Assembly (NCBI GenBank): GCA_033549365.1
Contig: JAWSUF010000009.1
Coordinates: 46,278-110,277, forward strand
Length of the DNA: 64,000 bases
Direction: 5' to 3'
From: Acidobacteriota bacterium
GTDB taxonomy: Bacteria; Acidobacteriota; Aminicenantia; Aminicenantales; Saccharicenantaceae
Shown here: piece by piece, positions 1 through 8,141 of the stretch
Layout of the letters: every line of letters begins with the position of its first letter
How positions within the stretch are numbered: the stretch's first letter is position 1
Notes under the pieces: model-generated
Told to the model about the DNA's origin: nothing
Database searches by the model: none
Seen by the model: only the letters and a program-made list of their open reading frames with translations
Translations under genes and position numbers: made by a program

Positions 1-1994
1 CACTTGGCCGGTTCCCAGTACTGGACCTGGGAATCGTGAAGACCGGTCGTGACCAGCATGGCCGGATAGTCCTTGGCCTCGACATTGTCATAGGGCGAGT
101 AGGACAGCATGTAGTCGTAGTATTCCTTGTCATTCGGATTTCCCCATTCGTCGTATTCGCTCGTCGTGAGGGGGATGGAACTGTCCAGCATGGTCGTGAT
201 GACATCGACCCAGGGCACGGCGGCGATGACGCCGCGGAAAAGCTCCGGGCGCATATTGACGACGGCGCCCATGAGAAGCCCGCCGGCGCTTCCGCCCATG
301 GCGAAGAGCTTGCCGGGTTCGGTGTATTGTCTGTCGATGAGATGCTCGGCGCAGGCGATGAAATCGGTGAAGGTGTTCTTTTTGTTGAGGAGCTTGCCGT
401 CCTCATACCAGGCCCGGCCCATCTCCTGGCCGCCGCGGATATGGGCGATGGCGTAAATGAACCCGTGGTCGAGAAGACTCAGACGCACCGAGCTGAATGT
501 GGGGTCGGTGCTGGCTCCGTAGGAACCGTATCCATAGAGAAGGAGGGGTTGGGGGCCGTCGGTCTTGAGATCTTTCCGGTAGACGAGAGAGATCGGCACT
601 TCGATTCCATCGGCCGCCGCCGCGTGAAAGCGCTCGGCGTGGTAGGCGGAGGGATCGTAGCCGCCGACGACCTCGTCCTGCTTGAGGAGGGTCTTCTCCT
701 GCGTTCTCATGTTGTAATCGAAGACGGACATGGGCGTCGTCAGGGATGTGTACCTGTAGCGGACGACTTCGGTTTCGATTTCCGGGTTCTGGGAGGGAAA
801 GACGGCGTAGGTTTCCTCGCCGAAATCGAGATGGTGCTCGGAGCGGTCCTTCCAGCGGATGACGCGCATGTGGGTCAATCCCGCCTTCCTTTCTCCGACA
901 ACCAGATAGTCCTTGAAAACCTCGATGCCCTGGATCAGGACATCCGGGCGATGGGGGATGACCTCGGTCCAGTGGGCCTTGCCCGGCCGCGACACGGGGG
1001 CCGACACCAGGCGGAAATTCTCCGCCTTGTCGTTGGTCAGGATGTAGAAGACATTCCCCAGATGTTCCACGCTGTATTCGAGATTGCGCTCCCGGGGCTG
1101 GACGATCTTGAATTCTCCTGCGGGACGTCCGGTTTCAAGAAAGCGGAATTCGTTGGACAGCGTGCTCATCGAGGCGATCATGATGTAGGCGTCGGACTTG
1201 GTCCGGTAGACTCCGGCACTGAAGGTCTCGTCGTTTTCGGCAAAAACCTCGACATCGTCGGAAGGATCGGTTCCCAGGACGTGGCGCATGATCCTGAAAG
1301 TGCGGAGGGTTGTCGGGTCCTTGACCGTGTAGAAAAACGTGGCGTTGTCGTCGGCCCAGGCCGCCGAACCCGAGGTGTTGATCATGCGTTCCGGCAGGAT
1401 CTCTCCCGTCTCCAGGTTCTTGATCTGCAGCGTATAGAGGCGGCGGCTTACGGTGTCGGTTCCGAAGGCCAGGAGCCGGTTGTCCGGGCTGACCGAAAGC
1501 CCGGCGACGTGAAAATAAGCCTGCCCTTCGGCCATGGCGGGGACATCGAGCAGGATCTCCTCCGGAGCGTCCAGGCTGCCTTTTTTCCGGCAGTGCAGAG
1601 GATACTCGCCGCCTTCTTCGAACCGGGTGTAGTAATAATACTCATTTTTGCGATAAGGAACGGACATGTCGACGGCTTGGATGCGGCCCACGATTTCATC
1701 GAAGAGCTTGGATTGGAGCACTTCGGTATGCTTCATCGCAGCCTGGGTATAGGCGTTTTCCGCCTCGAGGTAGGCGATGACCTCGGGATTCTCCCTTTCC
1801 CGGAGCCAGAAGTACTCGTCGATCCGGGTGTGTCCGTGCGCGGTCAGTTCAACGGGTTTCTTGGCTGCAACGGGAGGCTGAACGGCCGTATCGCTCTTCG
1901 GCGAGCATCCGGGAATGACGAGGACAATGAGAAGCAGCGACAGCAGGAGAGGCCCCGCCGCACTTTTCATAAAGACTCTGGACCGTGTTGTCAT
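1..1994 (-). CDS. Oligopeptidase B-like serine peptidase (S9A), lipoprotein, 3' end outside window
   Basis: Prolyl oligopeptidase-family enzyme that cleaves short peptides, here probably in the cell envelope. About 664 residues are visible. The N-terminus has a hydrophobic segment ending in a lipobox with Cys30 (VIPGC). A seven-bladed propeller region follows, then the alpha/beta-hydrolase domain with the nucleophile motif GGSAGG (Ser569) and the Asp of the triad in GLHDSQV (Asp654). The catalytic His lies beyond the left edge. The start is the ATG preceded by AAGGAG five bases upstream. The gene is divergent from pyruvate kinase. The lipobox is unusual for oligopeptidase B, which is usually cytoplasmic or periplasmic, though lipoprotein forms occur in related phyla. 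The family call is firm; substrate preference (basic P1 residues) is only family knowledge. Confidence 0.93.
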   Translation of the reverse strand, partial: MTTRSRVFMKSAAGPLLLSLLLIVLVIPGCSPKSDTAVQPPVAAKKPVELTAHGHTRIDEYFWLRERENPEVIAYLEAENAYTQAAMKHTEVLQSKLFDEIVGRIQAVDMSVPYRKNEYYYYTRFEEGGEYPLHCRKKGSLDAPEEILLDVPAMAEGQAYFHVAGLSVSPDNRLLAFGTDTVSRRLYTLQIKNLETGEILPERMINTSGSAAWADDNATFFYTVKDPTTLRTFRIMRHVLGTDPSDDVEVFAENDETFSAGVYRTKSDAYIMIASMSTLSNEFRFLETGRPAGEFKIVQPRERNLEYSVEHLGNVFYILTNDKAENFRLVSAPVSRPGKAHWTEVIPHRPDVLIQGIEVFKDYLVVGERKAGLTHMRVIRWKDRSEHHLDFGEETYAVFPSQNPEIETEVVRYRYTSLTTPMSVFDYNMRTQEKTLLKQDEVVGGYDPSAYHAERFHAAAADGIEVPISLVYRKDLKTDGPQPLLLYGYGSYGASTDPTFSSVRLSLLDHGFIYAIAHIRGGQEMGRAWYEDGKLLNKKNTFTDFIACAEHLIDRQYTEPGKLFAMGGSAGGLLMGAVVNMRPELFRGVIAAVPWVDVITTMLDSSIPLTTSEYDEWGNPNDKEYYDYMLSYSPYDNVEAKDYPAMLVTTGLHDSQVQYWEPAK

Positions 1995-2054
1995 GCGCAC
2001 TCCTTATTCATGAGAAATCCGGCATGGACATGAGGATATCAGGCTAACACCGGG

Positions 2055-2083
2055 TTGTTTGGGTGTCAACTGTCCTTTATAAT
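2055..2083 (+). promoter_or_regulatory. Sigma70-type promoter of pyk
   Basis: A -35 box TTGTTT (2055-2060) and a perfect -10 TATAAT (2078-2083) are separated by 17 bp. Transcription should start near 2090, only about 7 nt before the pyk ATG at 2097, and no Shine-Dalgarno sequence lies between them. The transcript should be nearly leaderless. Confidence 0.7.
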
Positions 2084-2096
2084 AATAACCGATGTC

Positions 2097-3512
2097 ATGA
2101 GAAAAACCAAAATCGTCTGCACCATCGGCCCGGCCTCGAGATCGCCGGAAACCTTGAGGCGTCTGATCCTGGCCGGGATGAATGTCGCCCGTCTTAATTT
2201 TTCCCACGGCACTCACCGGGAGCACGGGGAGGTCATTGCGCGGTTGCGCCGTCTATCCCGGCGGCTCGGCCGGCCGGTGGCCGTTCTTCAGGACCTGGCC
2301 GGGCCGAAAATCCGCATCGGTCCCATCGATTCCGGATCGATCATGCTTGAGCCGGGCGCCGAGTTCACGTTGACGTCCCGAAAGGTGACGGGAGACGAGC
2401 GGGAGGTTTCGGTCAATTACCGGGCCATGCCCGCCGAAGTTCGGAAAGGGGATGTTCTCCTTCTCAGCGACGGGGCCCTGGAACTCGAAGTGCTGTCCGT
2501 CAAGGATCGGGACATTCGCTGCCGGGTCATTATCGGAGGGCCTCTCAGTTCTTTCAAAGGCATCAATTTGCCCACCCGGACGCTTCAAACCCCCAGCCTA
2601 ACGGCGAAAGACAAAGTCGATTTGGTTTTCGGGATCCAAAACGGGGTCGACTTTGTGGCCATGTCTTTTGTTCGAAAAGCGTCGGATATCGCCGCAGCCC
2701 GAAGACACATGAAGCGTCACGGTGAAGAGATTCCGGTGATCGCCAAGATCGAAAAGCACGAGGCCCTGGATAACCTGGACGCCATTGTCGAGGTCGCCGA
2801 CGGAATCATGGTCGCACGGGGCGATCTGGGCGTGGAAATTCCGTTTGAAAAAATTCCCCGGATCCAAAAACTTCTCATCCGGAAATCCGGCCGGGCCGGA
2901 ATTCCTGTTATCACGGCCACCCAGATGCTGCGTTCCATGGTCGATGCCCCCCGCCCGACCCGGGCCGAAGTGACCGACGTCGCCAATGCCATTTTCGATG
3001 GAACGGACGCCGTCATGCTTTCCGAGGAGACCGCCGTCGGCCGCTATCCCGTCCAATCCGCGGCCGTGATGAGCCGCATCGCCGAGGAAGCCGAGCGGAC
3101 ACCCTCGCTCGGTCTCCGGCCCGGCGCGGAAGATCTCGATACCCCTGTTTCCCTGCCGGGGGCCGTGGCCCGCGCCGCCTGCGGTCTCGCGGCCGACATT
3201 CGGGCCGCCGCGATCATCACATTCACCCATTCGGGCGGCACGGCCCGGCTTGTCTCCCGTTGCCGTCCGGAATGCTCGATCATCGCCCATACCCCCCTGG
3301 AACAGACGCGCAACCGGCTGGCCTTGAGCTGGGGCGTCATTCCTGTTCTGGGAGAATCCATGACGGATACCGACGCCATGGTCGCTTCGGCTTTGACCTC
3401 GGCCCGGAAAACCGGTCTGGTCCGGAAAGGGCAGACCGTCGTTATCACAGCCGGGGTTCCCCTGGGAGTCCCCGGCACGACGAATCTCATCAAGGCTGAA
3501 CAGGTTCCCTAA
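2097..3512 (+). CDS. pyk: Pyruvate kinase
   Basis: Converts phosphoenolpyruvate and ADP to pyruvate and ATP in the last step of glycolysis. The 471-residue protein starts MRKTKIVCTIGPAS, the canonical N-terminus of the family, so the ATG at 2097 is preferred over an upstream in-frame ATG at 2055 that would add 14 unrelated residues and lie inside the promoter. The signature around the catalytic Lys (IPVIAKIEKHEAL), the Mg-binding MVARGDLGVE block and the ATQMLRSM motif are all present. The C-terminal allosteric domain is complete (THSGGTARLVS). The VWFA-related gene follows after one base, suggesting co-transcription. Confidence 0.97.
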   Translation: MRKTKIVCTIGPASRSPETLRRLILAGMNVARLNFSHGTHREHGEVIARLRRLSRRLGRPVAVLQDLAGPKIRIGPIDSGSIMLEPGAEFTLTSRKVTGDEREVSVNYRAMPAEVRKGDVLLLSDGALELEVLSVKDRDIRCRVIIGGPLSSFKGINLPTRTLQTPSLTAKDKVDLVFGIQNGVDFVAMSFVRKASDIAAARRHMKRHGEEIPVIAKIEKHEALDNLDAIVEVADGIMVARGDLGVEIPFEKIPRIQKLLIRKSGRAGIPVITATQMLRSMVDAPRPTRAEVTDVANAIFDGTDAVMLSEETAVGRYPVQSAAVMSRIAEEAERTPSLGLRPGAEDLDTPVSLPGAVARAACGLAADIRAAAIITFTHSGGTARLVSRCRPECSIIAHTPLEQTRNRLALSWGVIPVLGESMTDTDAMVASALTSARKTGLVRKGQTVVITAGVPLGVPGTTNLIKAEQVP

Positions 3513-3513
3513 T

Positions 3514-4695
3514 ATGAAAAAAACAGCATGGTTCGGATTTGCCGCGGCCGCGGTGCTGGCCGCCGGAGCCGTCGGCGGGCAGGACATCTCGCATGTCGTG
3601 AAAGTCGTCAACATCGAAGTCCCCGTCCGGGTCTTTCAAGGGGATGTCTTCGTCGACAATCTCGGCATCGAGGATTTCGAACTGATCGAGGACGGCCGGA
3701 TCCAGGACATCTCCGGGGTCGTTCTCGTCAAAAAAACAAGCGTTCTCAGAGAGGAAGGCCGAACACCCGATCCCCGGGTCAGCCGGACCTTTGTCTTCCT
3801 CTTCCAACTCTCGGATTATTTTCCCGAGATCGCCAAGGCCGTCGACCATTTTCTGACCGACATTTTTCTTCCCGGCGACACGCTCATCGTCATCACGCCC
3901 CTCCGAAGTTACAGCCTGAAGGGCGATGCTCTGGAAAAAATGAGCCGGGATGCCGTCAGAGACAGGCTCATGAGCATCCTGCGGACCGATGTCGCCATCG
4001 GCGGCACGGAATACAAGAACATCATGAGGGAGCTTCACTCTCTGCTGTCCGGGGGAATCACGGAAGAATCCCTGACCTATTACGAGGAAACCCTGAACCG
4101 CCTCGAAACCCTGCGCGTCGTCGATCAGGCCAAGATGATCGAATTCGCCCGGTTCCTGAAAGACAGGGAGGGCTCGAAGCACGTCTTTCTCTTTTACCAG
4201 AAAGAGGAGATCCCCAAGCTTCACCCGAGGGTTCTGAGCGAGACCATGGACATGTCCCTGGACCAGATGAGCTTCGTCTTCACGCTTATGGACAGGTTCG
4301 ATTTCTATCGCCGGGAACTCAACGTGAATGTCGAAGAGATCATGAAAGCCTTTTCGGACTCGTCCCTCTCCGCTCATTTCCTCTTCTTGACGCGGACCCC
4401 GGCTCAGCAGATGGACATTACGGAAAGACGGCCCTCGGGACTGATCATGGTCGAACAATCCGAGGACATCTACAGCGCATTCCGGGAGATCGCCGGAGCG
4501 ACGGGCGGGTTGACGACCGCCTCATCCGATCCGGCCGCGGCCTTCCGCAGAGCGGCCGACGCGGCGGAAAGCTATTACCTTCTGTTTTATTCCCCGCGGG
4601 ACTACAAGGCCGACGGCGGATTCCGTCGCATCCAGGTGAAGGTCAAGACCGGCAGTTTTACCATCCGACACAGAGCCGGCTACTTCGCCGACTAA
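3514..4695 (+). CDS. Secreted VWFA-related domain protein of acidobacterial type
   Basis: A 393-residue exported protein of unknown function. It opens with a signal peptide (MKKTAWFGFAAAAVLAAGAVGG). A short beta-rich segment (VVNIEVPVRV...GIEDFELIEDG) then matches the start of the VWFA-related proteins that are strongly expanded in Acidobacteria. The rest is a von Willebrand A-like fold (FVFLFQLSDYF and later strands) ending in a beta-rich tail (YYLLFYSPRDY...FTIRHRAGYF). The metal-ion-dependent adhesion motif DxSxS is not intact: the corresponding strand reads FLFQLSDYF. The gene follows pyk with one intervening base. Family membership is judged from sequence pattern only. Confidence 0.8.
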   Translation: MKKTAWFGFAAAAVLAAGAVGGQDISHVVKVVNIEVPVRVFQGDVFVDNLGIEDFELIEDGRIQDISGVVLVKKTSVLREEGRTPDPRVSRTFVFLFQLSDYFPEIAKAVDHFLTDIFLPGDTLIVITPLRSYSLKGDALEKMSRDAVRDRLMSILRTDVAIGGTEYKNIMRELHSLLSGGITEESLTYYEETLNRLETLRVVDQAKMIEFARFLKDREGSKHVFLFYQKEEIPKLHPRVLSETMDMSLDQMSFVFTLMDRFDFYRRELNVNVEEIMKAFSDSSLSAHFLFLTRTPAQQMDITERRPSGLIMVEQSEDIYSAFREIAGATGGLTTASSDPAAAFRRAADAAESYYLLFYSPRDYKADGGFRRIQVKVKTGSFTIRHRAGYFAD

Positions 4696-4704
4696 TTCCC
4701 GAGG

Positions 4705-4866
4705 CTGTGCGTTAAAAGAGCCGGGATCCCCCCTGCGCCTCGCAGAAACCTCCTTGCGGGGGACAATAAGGTGCAACGAAGCCGGAATGGTGAGATCGGC
4801 ACGCCCGAAGGGTCATAACGCCGGATTATTGGAAAAGAAGAAAAACACCGGCGTTATGACGCACAG
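4705..4866. repeat. Folded intergenic repeat element, copy 1
   Basis: A 162-bp element fills the gap between two genes. Its ends pair: CTGTGCGT at 4705-4712 with ACGCACAG at 4859-4866. Near the right end a perfect 13-bp inverted repeat (GTCATAACGCCGG at 4812-4824, complement at 4848-4860) encloses a purine-rich 23-nt loop. The 50 bp at 4771-4820 are about 80 percent identical to 10482-10531 in copy 2, whereas the stems differ in sequence but remain paired. It could be a structured RNA, a MITE or a REP-like element. I do not recognise the family. Confidence 0.7.
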
Positions 4867-4875
4867 ACCCGGAGC

Positions 4876-5799
4876 TTAGGAGGGGAAGATGGCTTCGCGA
4901 AAAGCGGCGAGTACGGGTTCTGGATAGGTGCGGTCTTTGAGCGGGCCGACTTCGGCCAGGAAAGCCAGTTTTTCATCGGTGTCCGGCTCCCCCTTGGGAA
5001 AGGCTTTGATATATCGATCGATCAGAGCAATAACGGCGCTTCCTGTCGGGACCACCTCCAGATTCTTGTCTTCTACTGATGCGTATTCGACGTAATGGCG
5101 GAAATAGCCGGTCAGCAAAGGTTCGACCTCTTTCATCAGGCAGGCCGCCGTCGTCACCAGCACACGCTCCCGCGAACTGATTTCGGATTTCGAAGTCCGG
5201 AGATCGTCCTTGACGAAATCGGCGGCTTGATCCAGCAGCGAAAGGCTGGAGGGCAGGCGATCGCTCTCATAAAGAAGAGCGGCCGACTTGATGTTTTCGA
5301 TGTCCCGGCGGTCAAGGCCGAGCTGATCGGCAATCCGACCCGCGAGGGCGGCGGCCCGCAGAGACCGCGGTTGAACTTCGTCGGCGGCTTCCAGGTAACG
5401 AAGAAGGATGTCCAGGACGCCGATATAGGCTTTTCCGAGATTCCGGACCTTGGTTTCGCGCTGTTCGGAGACCCCTCCGATGATTCCCGCCGTCACGACA
5501 AGAAAACAGCCCCAGGTCAGCACCTGAATCACCGTGTTGAAGTCCAGAGATTCTTCAGGTGTGGTAAACAGGTTGAGATAAATGAAGTAGAGGAAAACAA
5601 GGAGGATGCAAAGGATGGCGGTCAGGACGGCCTTTTTTTTCCCCAGGTAGTATCCGGACAGGATGACGGGAAGAAAGAAAAAATTCAGAAAAGCGAACTC
5701 GAATTGGACAAGAAGAGCGATGGCCGCGATGCCGACCAGGATGAGTGCGATCAGGGAACCTTCGAAGTGGCGGAAGAAAAACGCTTTGCCCGTCTTCAT
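4876..5799 (-). CDS. Four-helix membrane protein with degenerate HD-GYP-like domain
   Basis: A 307-residue protein. Four predicted membrane helices occupy about residues 15-32, 38-53, 58-78 and 88-110. The remainder resembles an HD-GYP cyclic-di-GMP phosphodiesterase from about residue 124 onward: LLRYLEAADEVQ, then the helix AALAGRIADQLGLDRRDIE, then AALLYESDRLP. In active members the last segment reads LLHDIGKL and the first carries an HS pair. Here the metal-binding His and Asp are gone, so it is probably catalytically dead and may act as a binding or signalling partner. It has its own promoter and is divergent from the aminotransferase gene. The HD-GYP assignment is inference from spacing and flanking hydrophobic pattern. 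Confidence 0.7.
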   Translation of the reverse strand: MKTGKAFFFRHFEGSLIALILVGIAAIALLVQFEFAFLNFFFLPVILSGYYLGKKKAVLTAILCILLVFLYFIYLNLFTTPEESLDFNTVIQVLTWGCFLVVTAGIIGGVSEQRETKVRNLGKAYIGVLDILLRYLEAADEVQPRSLRAAALAGRIADQLGLDRRDIENIKSAALLYESDRLPSSLSLLDQAADFVKDDLRTSKSEISSRERVLVTTAACLMKEVEPLLTGYFRHYVEYASVEDKNLEVVPTGSAVIALIDRYIKAFPKGEPDTDEKLAFLAEVGPLKDRTYPEPVLAAFREAIFPS

Positions 5800-5827
5800 G
5801 ATCGTCCTTCCGATTCAGGTTGAACCA

Positions 5828-5857
5828 TGTATAGCACCGCGGAGGGATGCCTGTCAA
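5828..5857 (-). promoter_or_regulatory. Promoter of the degenerate HD-GYP membrane protein
   Basis: On the minus strand a consensus -35 TTGACA (5857-5852) and a -10 TATACA (5833-5828) are separated by 18 bp. A GGAAGG ribosome-binding site follows just before the ATG at 5799. Confidence 0.7.
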
Positions 5858-5871
5858 TCATTTGAACCGCC

Positions 5872-5901
5872 TTGGGGATTCAACCCGGCTTCTGGTAAAA
5901 T
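5872..5901 (+). promoter_or_regulatory. Probable promoter of the class V aminotransferase gene
   Basis: TTGGGG (5872-5877), an 18-bp spacer and TAAAAT (5896-5901) lie 31 bp upstream of the start. It points away from the minus-strand promoter in the same gap. Confidence 0.5.
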
Positions 5902-5932
5902 GAAAGCCGATGCGCCGAAAAAAGGAGGTCCC

Positions 5933-7078
5933 ATGTCCCAGGAAAAACTTCTGCTGATCCCGGGTCCGAGCCCGGTCCACCCGCGCATTCTCGAGGTCCT
6001 GGCCCGACCCACGGTTTCTCATGTCGGTCCCGAGATGGCCGCGGAGCTGCGCGAAGCCTGCGCGAATCTCAAGCAGGTTGTCTTTTGCGCCGAAGGGGAA
6101 GCCTTCATTGTTTCCGGCGGCGGGACACTGGCCATGGAGATGGCGCTTCTGAACGTCGTCGGCCCGGGAGAACGGGTCCTGGTTCTCTCTCAAGGCTACT
6201 TCGGCCGAAGGATGGGCGATATCTGTTCGTCTTTTCAAATCGCCCATGACGTTCTGGAAGCCGAGTGGGGAACCGTCGTCTCCCCCGAAGACCTGGCGGT
6301 TGCGCTGGGCCGCGCGGACTATGACGTCGTCGTCTGCACTCACGTCGACACGGCGACGGGCGCAATGGCCCCCGTCGAAGCCTATGCCGCCCGGGTCAAG
6401 TCGGCGGGGTCGCTCTTTATCGTAGACGGAGTTTGCGCCACGGGAGGTGTGCCGGAAAAAATGGACGACTGGGGGATCGACGTCGTCTTTTCGGCGGCTC
6501 AGAAGTGTTTCGGGGCGCCTCCCGGACTGGCTCTCTGCGTTTTTTCGCGCCGGGCTGTGGACAAGAGACGCAGCCTGGCCGCCGTTCCCGCATATTACAG
6601 TGACATCCTGCGCTGGCTGCCCGTCATGACCGATCCCACGGTCTATTTTGCGACTCCCTGCGTCAACGAGATCCGGGCCTTCGGTGAAGCGCTGCGGATT
6701 GTGCTGGAGGAAGGTCTCGAGGCGCGATTTTCCCGCCACGTCCGCAACGCCGAAGCCGTTCGGGCCGGACTGGCCGCCATGGGTTTCGGCTTTTTTACTC
6801 ATCCGTCCTGCCTGGCCCCGACACTGTCCGTCGTGACCTATCCCGAAGGCGTCGAGGACAAGGCCTTCCGGAGTGTTCTCTATGCCAACAATATTGTTGT
6901 GGCGGGCGGGCTGGCTCATACGGCGGGAAAGGTTTTCCGCATGGGCCATATGGGGAACTTGACCGCCGAACAGATTCGATTCGCTCTCCAGGCCGTCGAA
7001 CGCAGTCTCGTTTCGCTCGGAGCCTGCCTCTTCCAGGGCGCGGGAGTCCGGGCCGCCGACCGGGTTTTCCATGGGTAA
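5933..7078 (+). CDS. Class V aminotransferase (alanine-glyoxylate / serine-pyruvate type)
   Basis: A 381-residue PLP-dependent aminotransferase of the AGXT/PucG group. It probably transfers amino groups between alanine, serine or a related donor and glyoxylate or pyruvate. The N-terminal IPGPSPVHPRIL motif, the Asp that contacts the PLP ring nitrogen (VDGVCATGG, Asp165) and the Schiff-base Lys (FSAAQKCFG, Lys191) are visible, and the length is normal for the family. The start is set by AAAGGAGGT upstream of MSQEKLL; the reading frame is open further upstream but has no ribosome-binding site there. Its 3' end overlaps the DUF362 gene by 8 bp, so the two are translationally coupled. The exact amino donor cannot be read from sequence. 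Confidence 0.9.
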   Translation: MSQEKLLLIPGPSPVHPRILEVLARPTVSHVGPEMAAELREACANLKQVVFCAEGEAFIVSGGGTLAMEMALLNVVGPGERVLVLSQGYFGRRMGDICSSFQIAHDVLEAEWGTVVSPEDLAVALGRADYDVVVCTHVDTATGAMAPVEAYAARVKSAGSLFIVDGVCATGGVPEKMDDWGIDVVFSAAQKCFGAPPGLALCVFSRRAVDKRRSLAAVPAYYSDILRWLPVMTDPTVYFATPCVNEIRAFGEALRIVLEEGLEARFSRHVRNAEAVRAGLAAMGFGFFTHPSCLAPTLSVVTYPEGVEDKAFRSVLYANNIVVAGGLAHTAGKVFRMGHMGNLTAEQIRFALQAVERSLVSLGACLFQGAGVRAADRVFHG

Positions 7079-8141
7079 GGTCCCGGTTTTTTTTCTGGCT
7101 GCGGCTGAAAAGGAATCCCCGGAGGTTGTCAGGGACAAGATCCTCCAAATCTACCGCAGGATCGGACTCAACGAGACCGTCGCCAAGGAGGATTTCGCCG
7201 CCGTCAAGATCCATTTCGGCGAAAAGGGCAACAAGGGCCACATCAAGCCGCCATGGATCCGGGGTGTGATCGACGAGGTCCGGACCCGCACGGAGAGGGT
7301 TTTTCTGACCGACACCAATACTCTCTATACCGGGCCCCGGTCGAACGCCGTCGAACACATCCGGCTGGCTTGGAAACACGGTTTCACACCCGAGACGGTG
7401 GGAGTTCCGGTGATCATCGCCGACGGTCTTCTCGGCCGGGACAAGACGGCGCCCGCATCAGCGGATTCTCCGATGAGCTCCCGGATCGCACCGGGGATCC
7501 GGGATGCCGACGTCCTGATCTGTCTGAGCCATATCACGGGACACGTGCAGACCGGCGTGGGTGGAGCGATCAAGAATCTGGGCATGGGATGTGCCTCGCG
7601 CGCCGGAAAGCTCGATCAGCACTCCGTCGTCCATCCCCGCATCAATCCCAAGCTCTGCCGGAACTGCAGCCTTTGCCTGGACTTCTGTCCCGAACAGGCC
7701 ATCGTTCAGGCCGAGGGGCATGTCGCCATAGACGGCAAACGGTGCATCGGCTGCGGGGAATGCCTGGCCGTCTGCAAGCGGGGCGCCGTCAAGATCAGCT
7801 GGCACGGCGACGCCCGTCGCGTCCAGGAGAAAATGGCCGAATACGCCCGGTTGGTTCAGAAGAATTTCGAAGGACGGTCGGCGTTCATCAATGTTCTCAT
7901 CCGGGTGACCAAGGACTGCGACTGCATGTCCCGGGATCAGCCGAGAATCGTCGAGGATATCGGCATTCTGGGGGCCTGCGATCCGGTCGCCGTGGACAAG
8001 GCGTCCATCGATCTCGTCCTCAGGACGGCCGGTTCGGATGTTTTTCGGTCGGGTTACGACATCGACTGGGAGATCCAGCTCCGCCGGGGAGAAGAACTGG
8101 GGCTGGGGCGAAGGGACTACGAGCTCGTTTCGATTGTCTGA
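7071..8141 (+). CDS. DUF362 protein with two [4Fe-4S] ferredoxin clusters
   Basis: A 356-residue iron-sulfur protein. The N-terminal two thirds is the DUF362 fold (AVKIHFGEKGNKGHIKP and LICLSHITGHVQTGVGGAIKNLGMG). A dicluster ferredoxin module follows, with Cys196/199/202/206 (CRNCSLCLDFCP) and Cys225/228/231/235 (CIGCGECLAVCK). It probably carries electrons; the partner is not shown by sequence. The gene overlaps the upstream aminotransferase by 8 bp and converges on the AOR gene, overlapping its 3' end by 25 bp. AOR enzymes reduce ferredoxin, so the proximity is suggestive, but the two genes are on opposite strands. Confidence 0.92.
   Translation: MGKVPVFFLAAAEKESPEVVRDKILQIYRRIGLNETVAKEDFAAVKIHFGEKGNKGHIKPPWIRGVIDEVRTRTERVFLTDTNTLYTGPRSNAVEHIRLAWKHGFTPETVGVPVIIADGLLGRDKTAPASADSPMSSRIAPGIRDADVLICLSHITGHVQTGVGGAIKNLGMGCASRAGKLDQHSVVHPRINPKLCRNCSLCLDFCPEQAIVQAEGHVAIDGKRCIGCGECLAVCKRGAVKISWHGDARRVQEKMAEYARLVQKNFEGRSAFINVLIRVTKDCDCMSRDQPRIVEDIGILGACDPVAVDKASIDLVLRTAGSDVFRSGYDIDWEIQLRRGEELGLGRRDYELVSIV

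Noticed and set aside
36..2033. A 665-codon plus-strand open frame
   Set aside because: It is the shadow of the oligopeptidase B gene, whose minus-strand translation carries GGSAGG and a lipobox.
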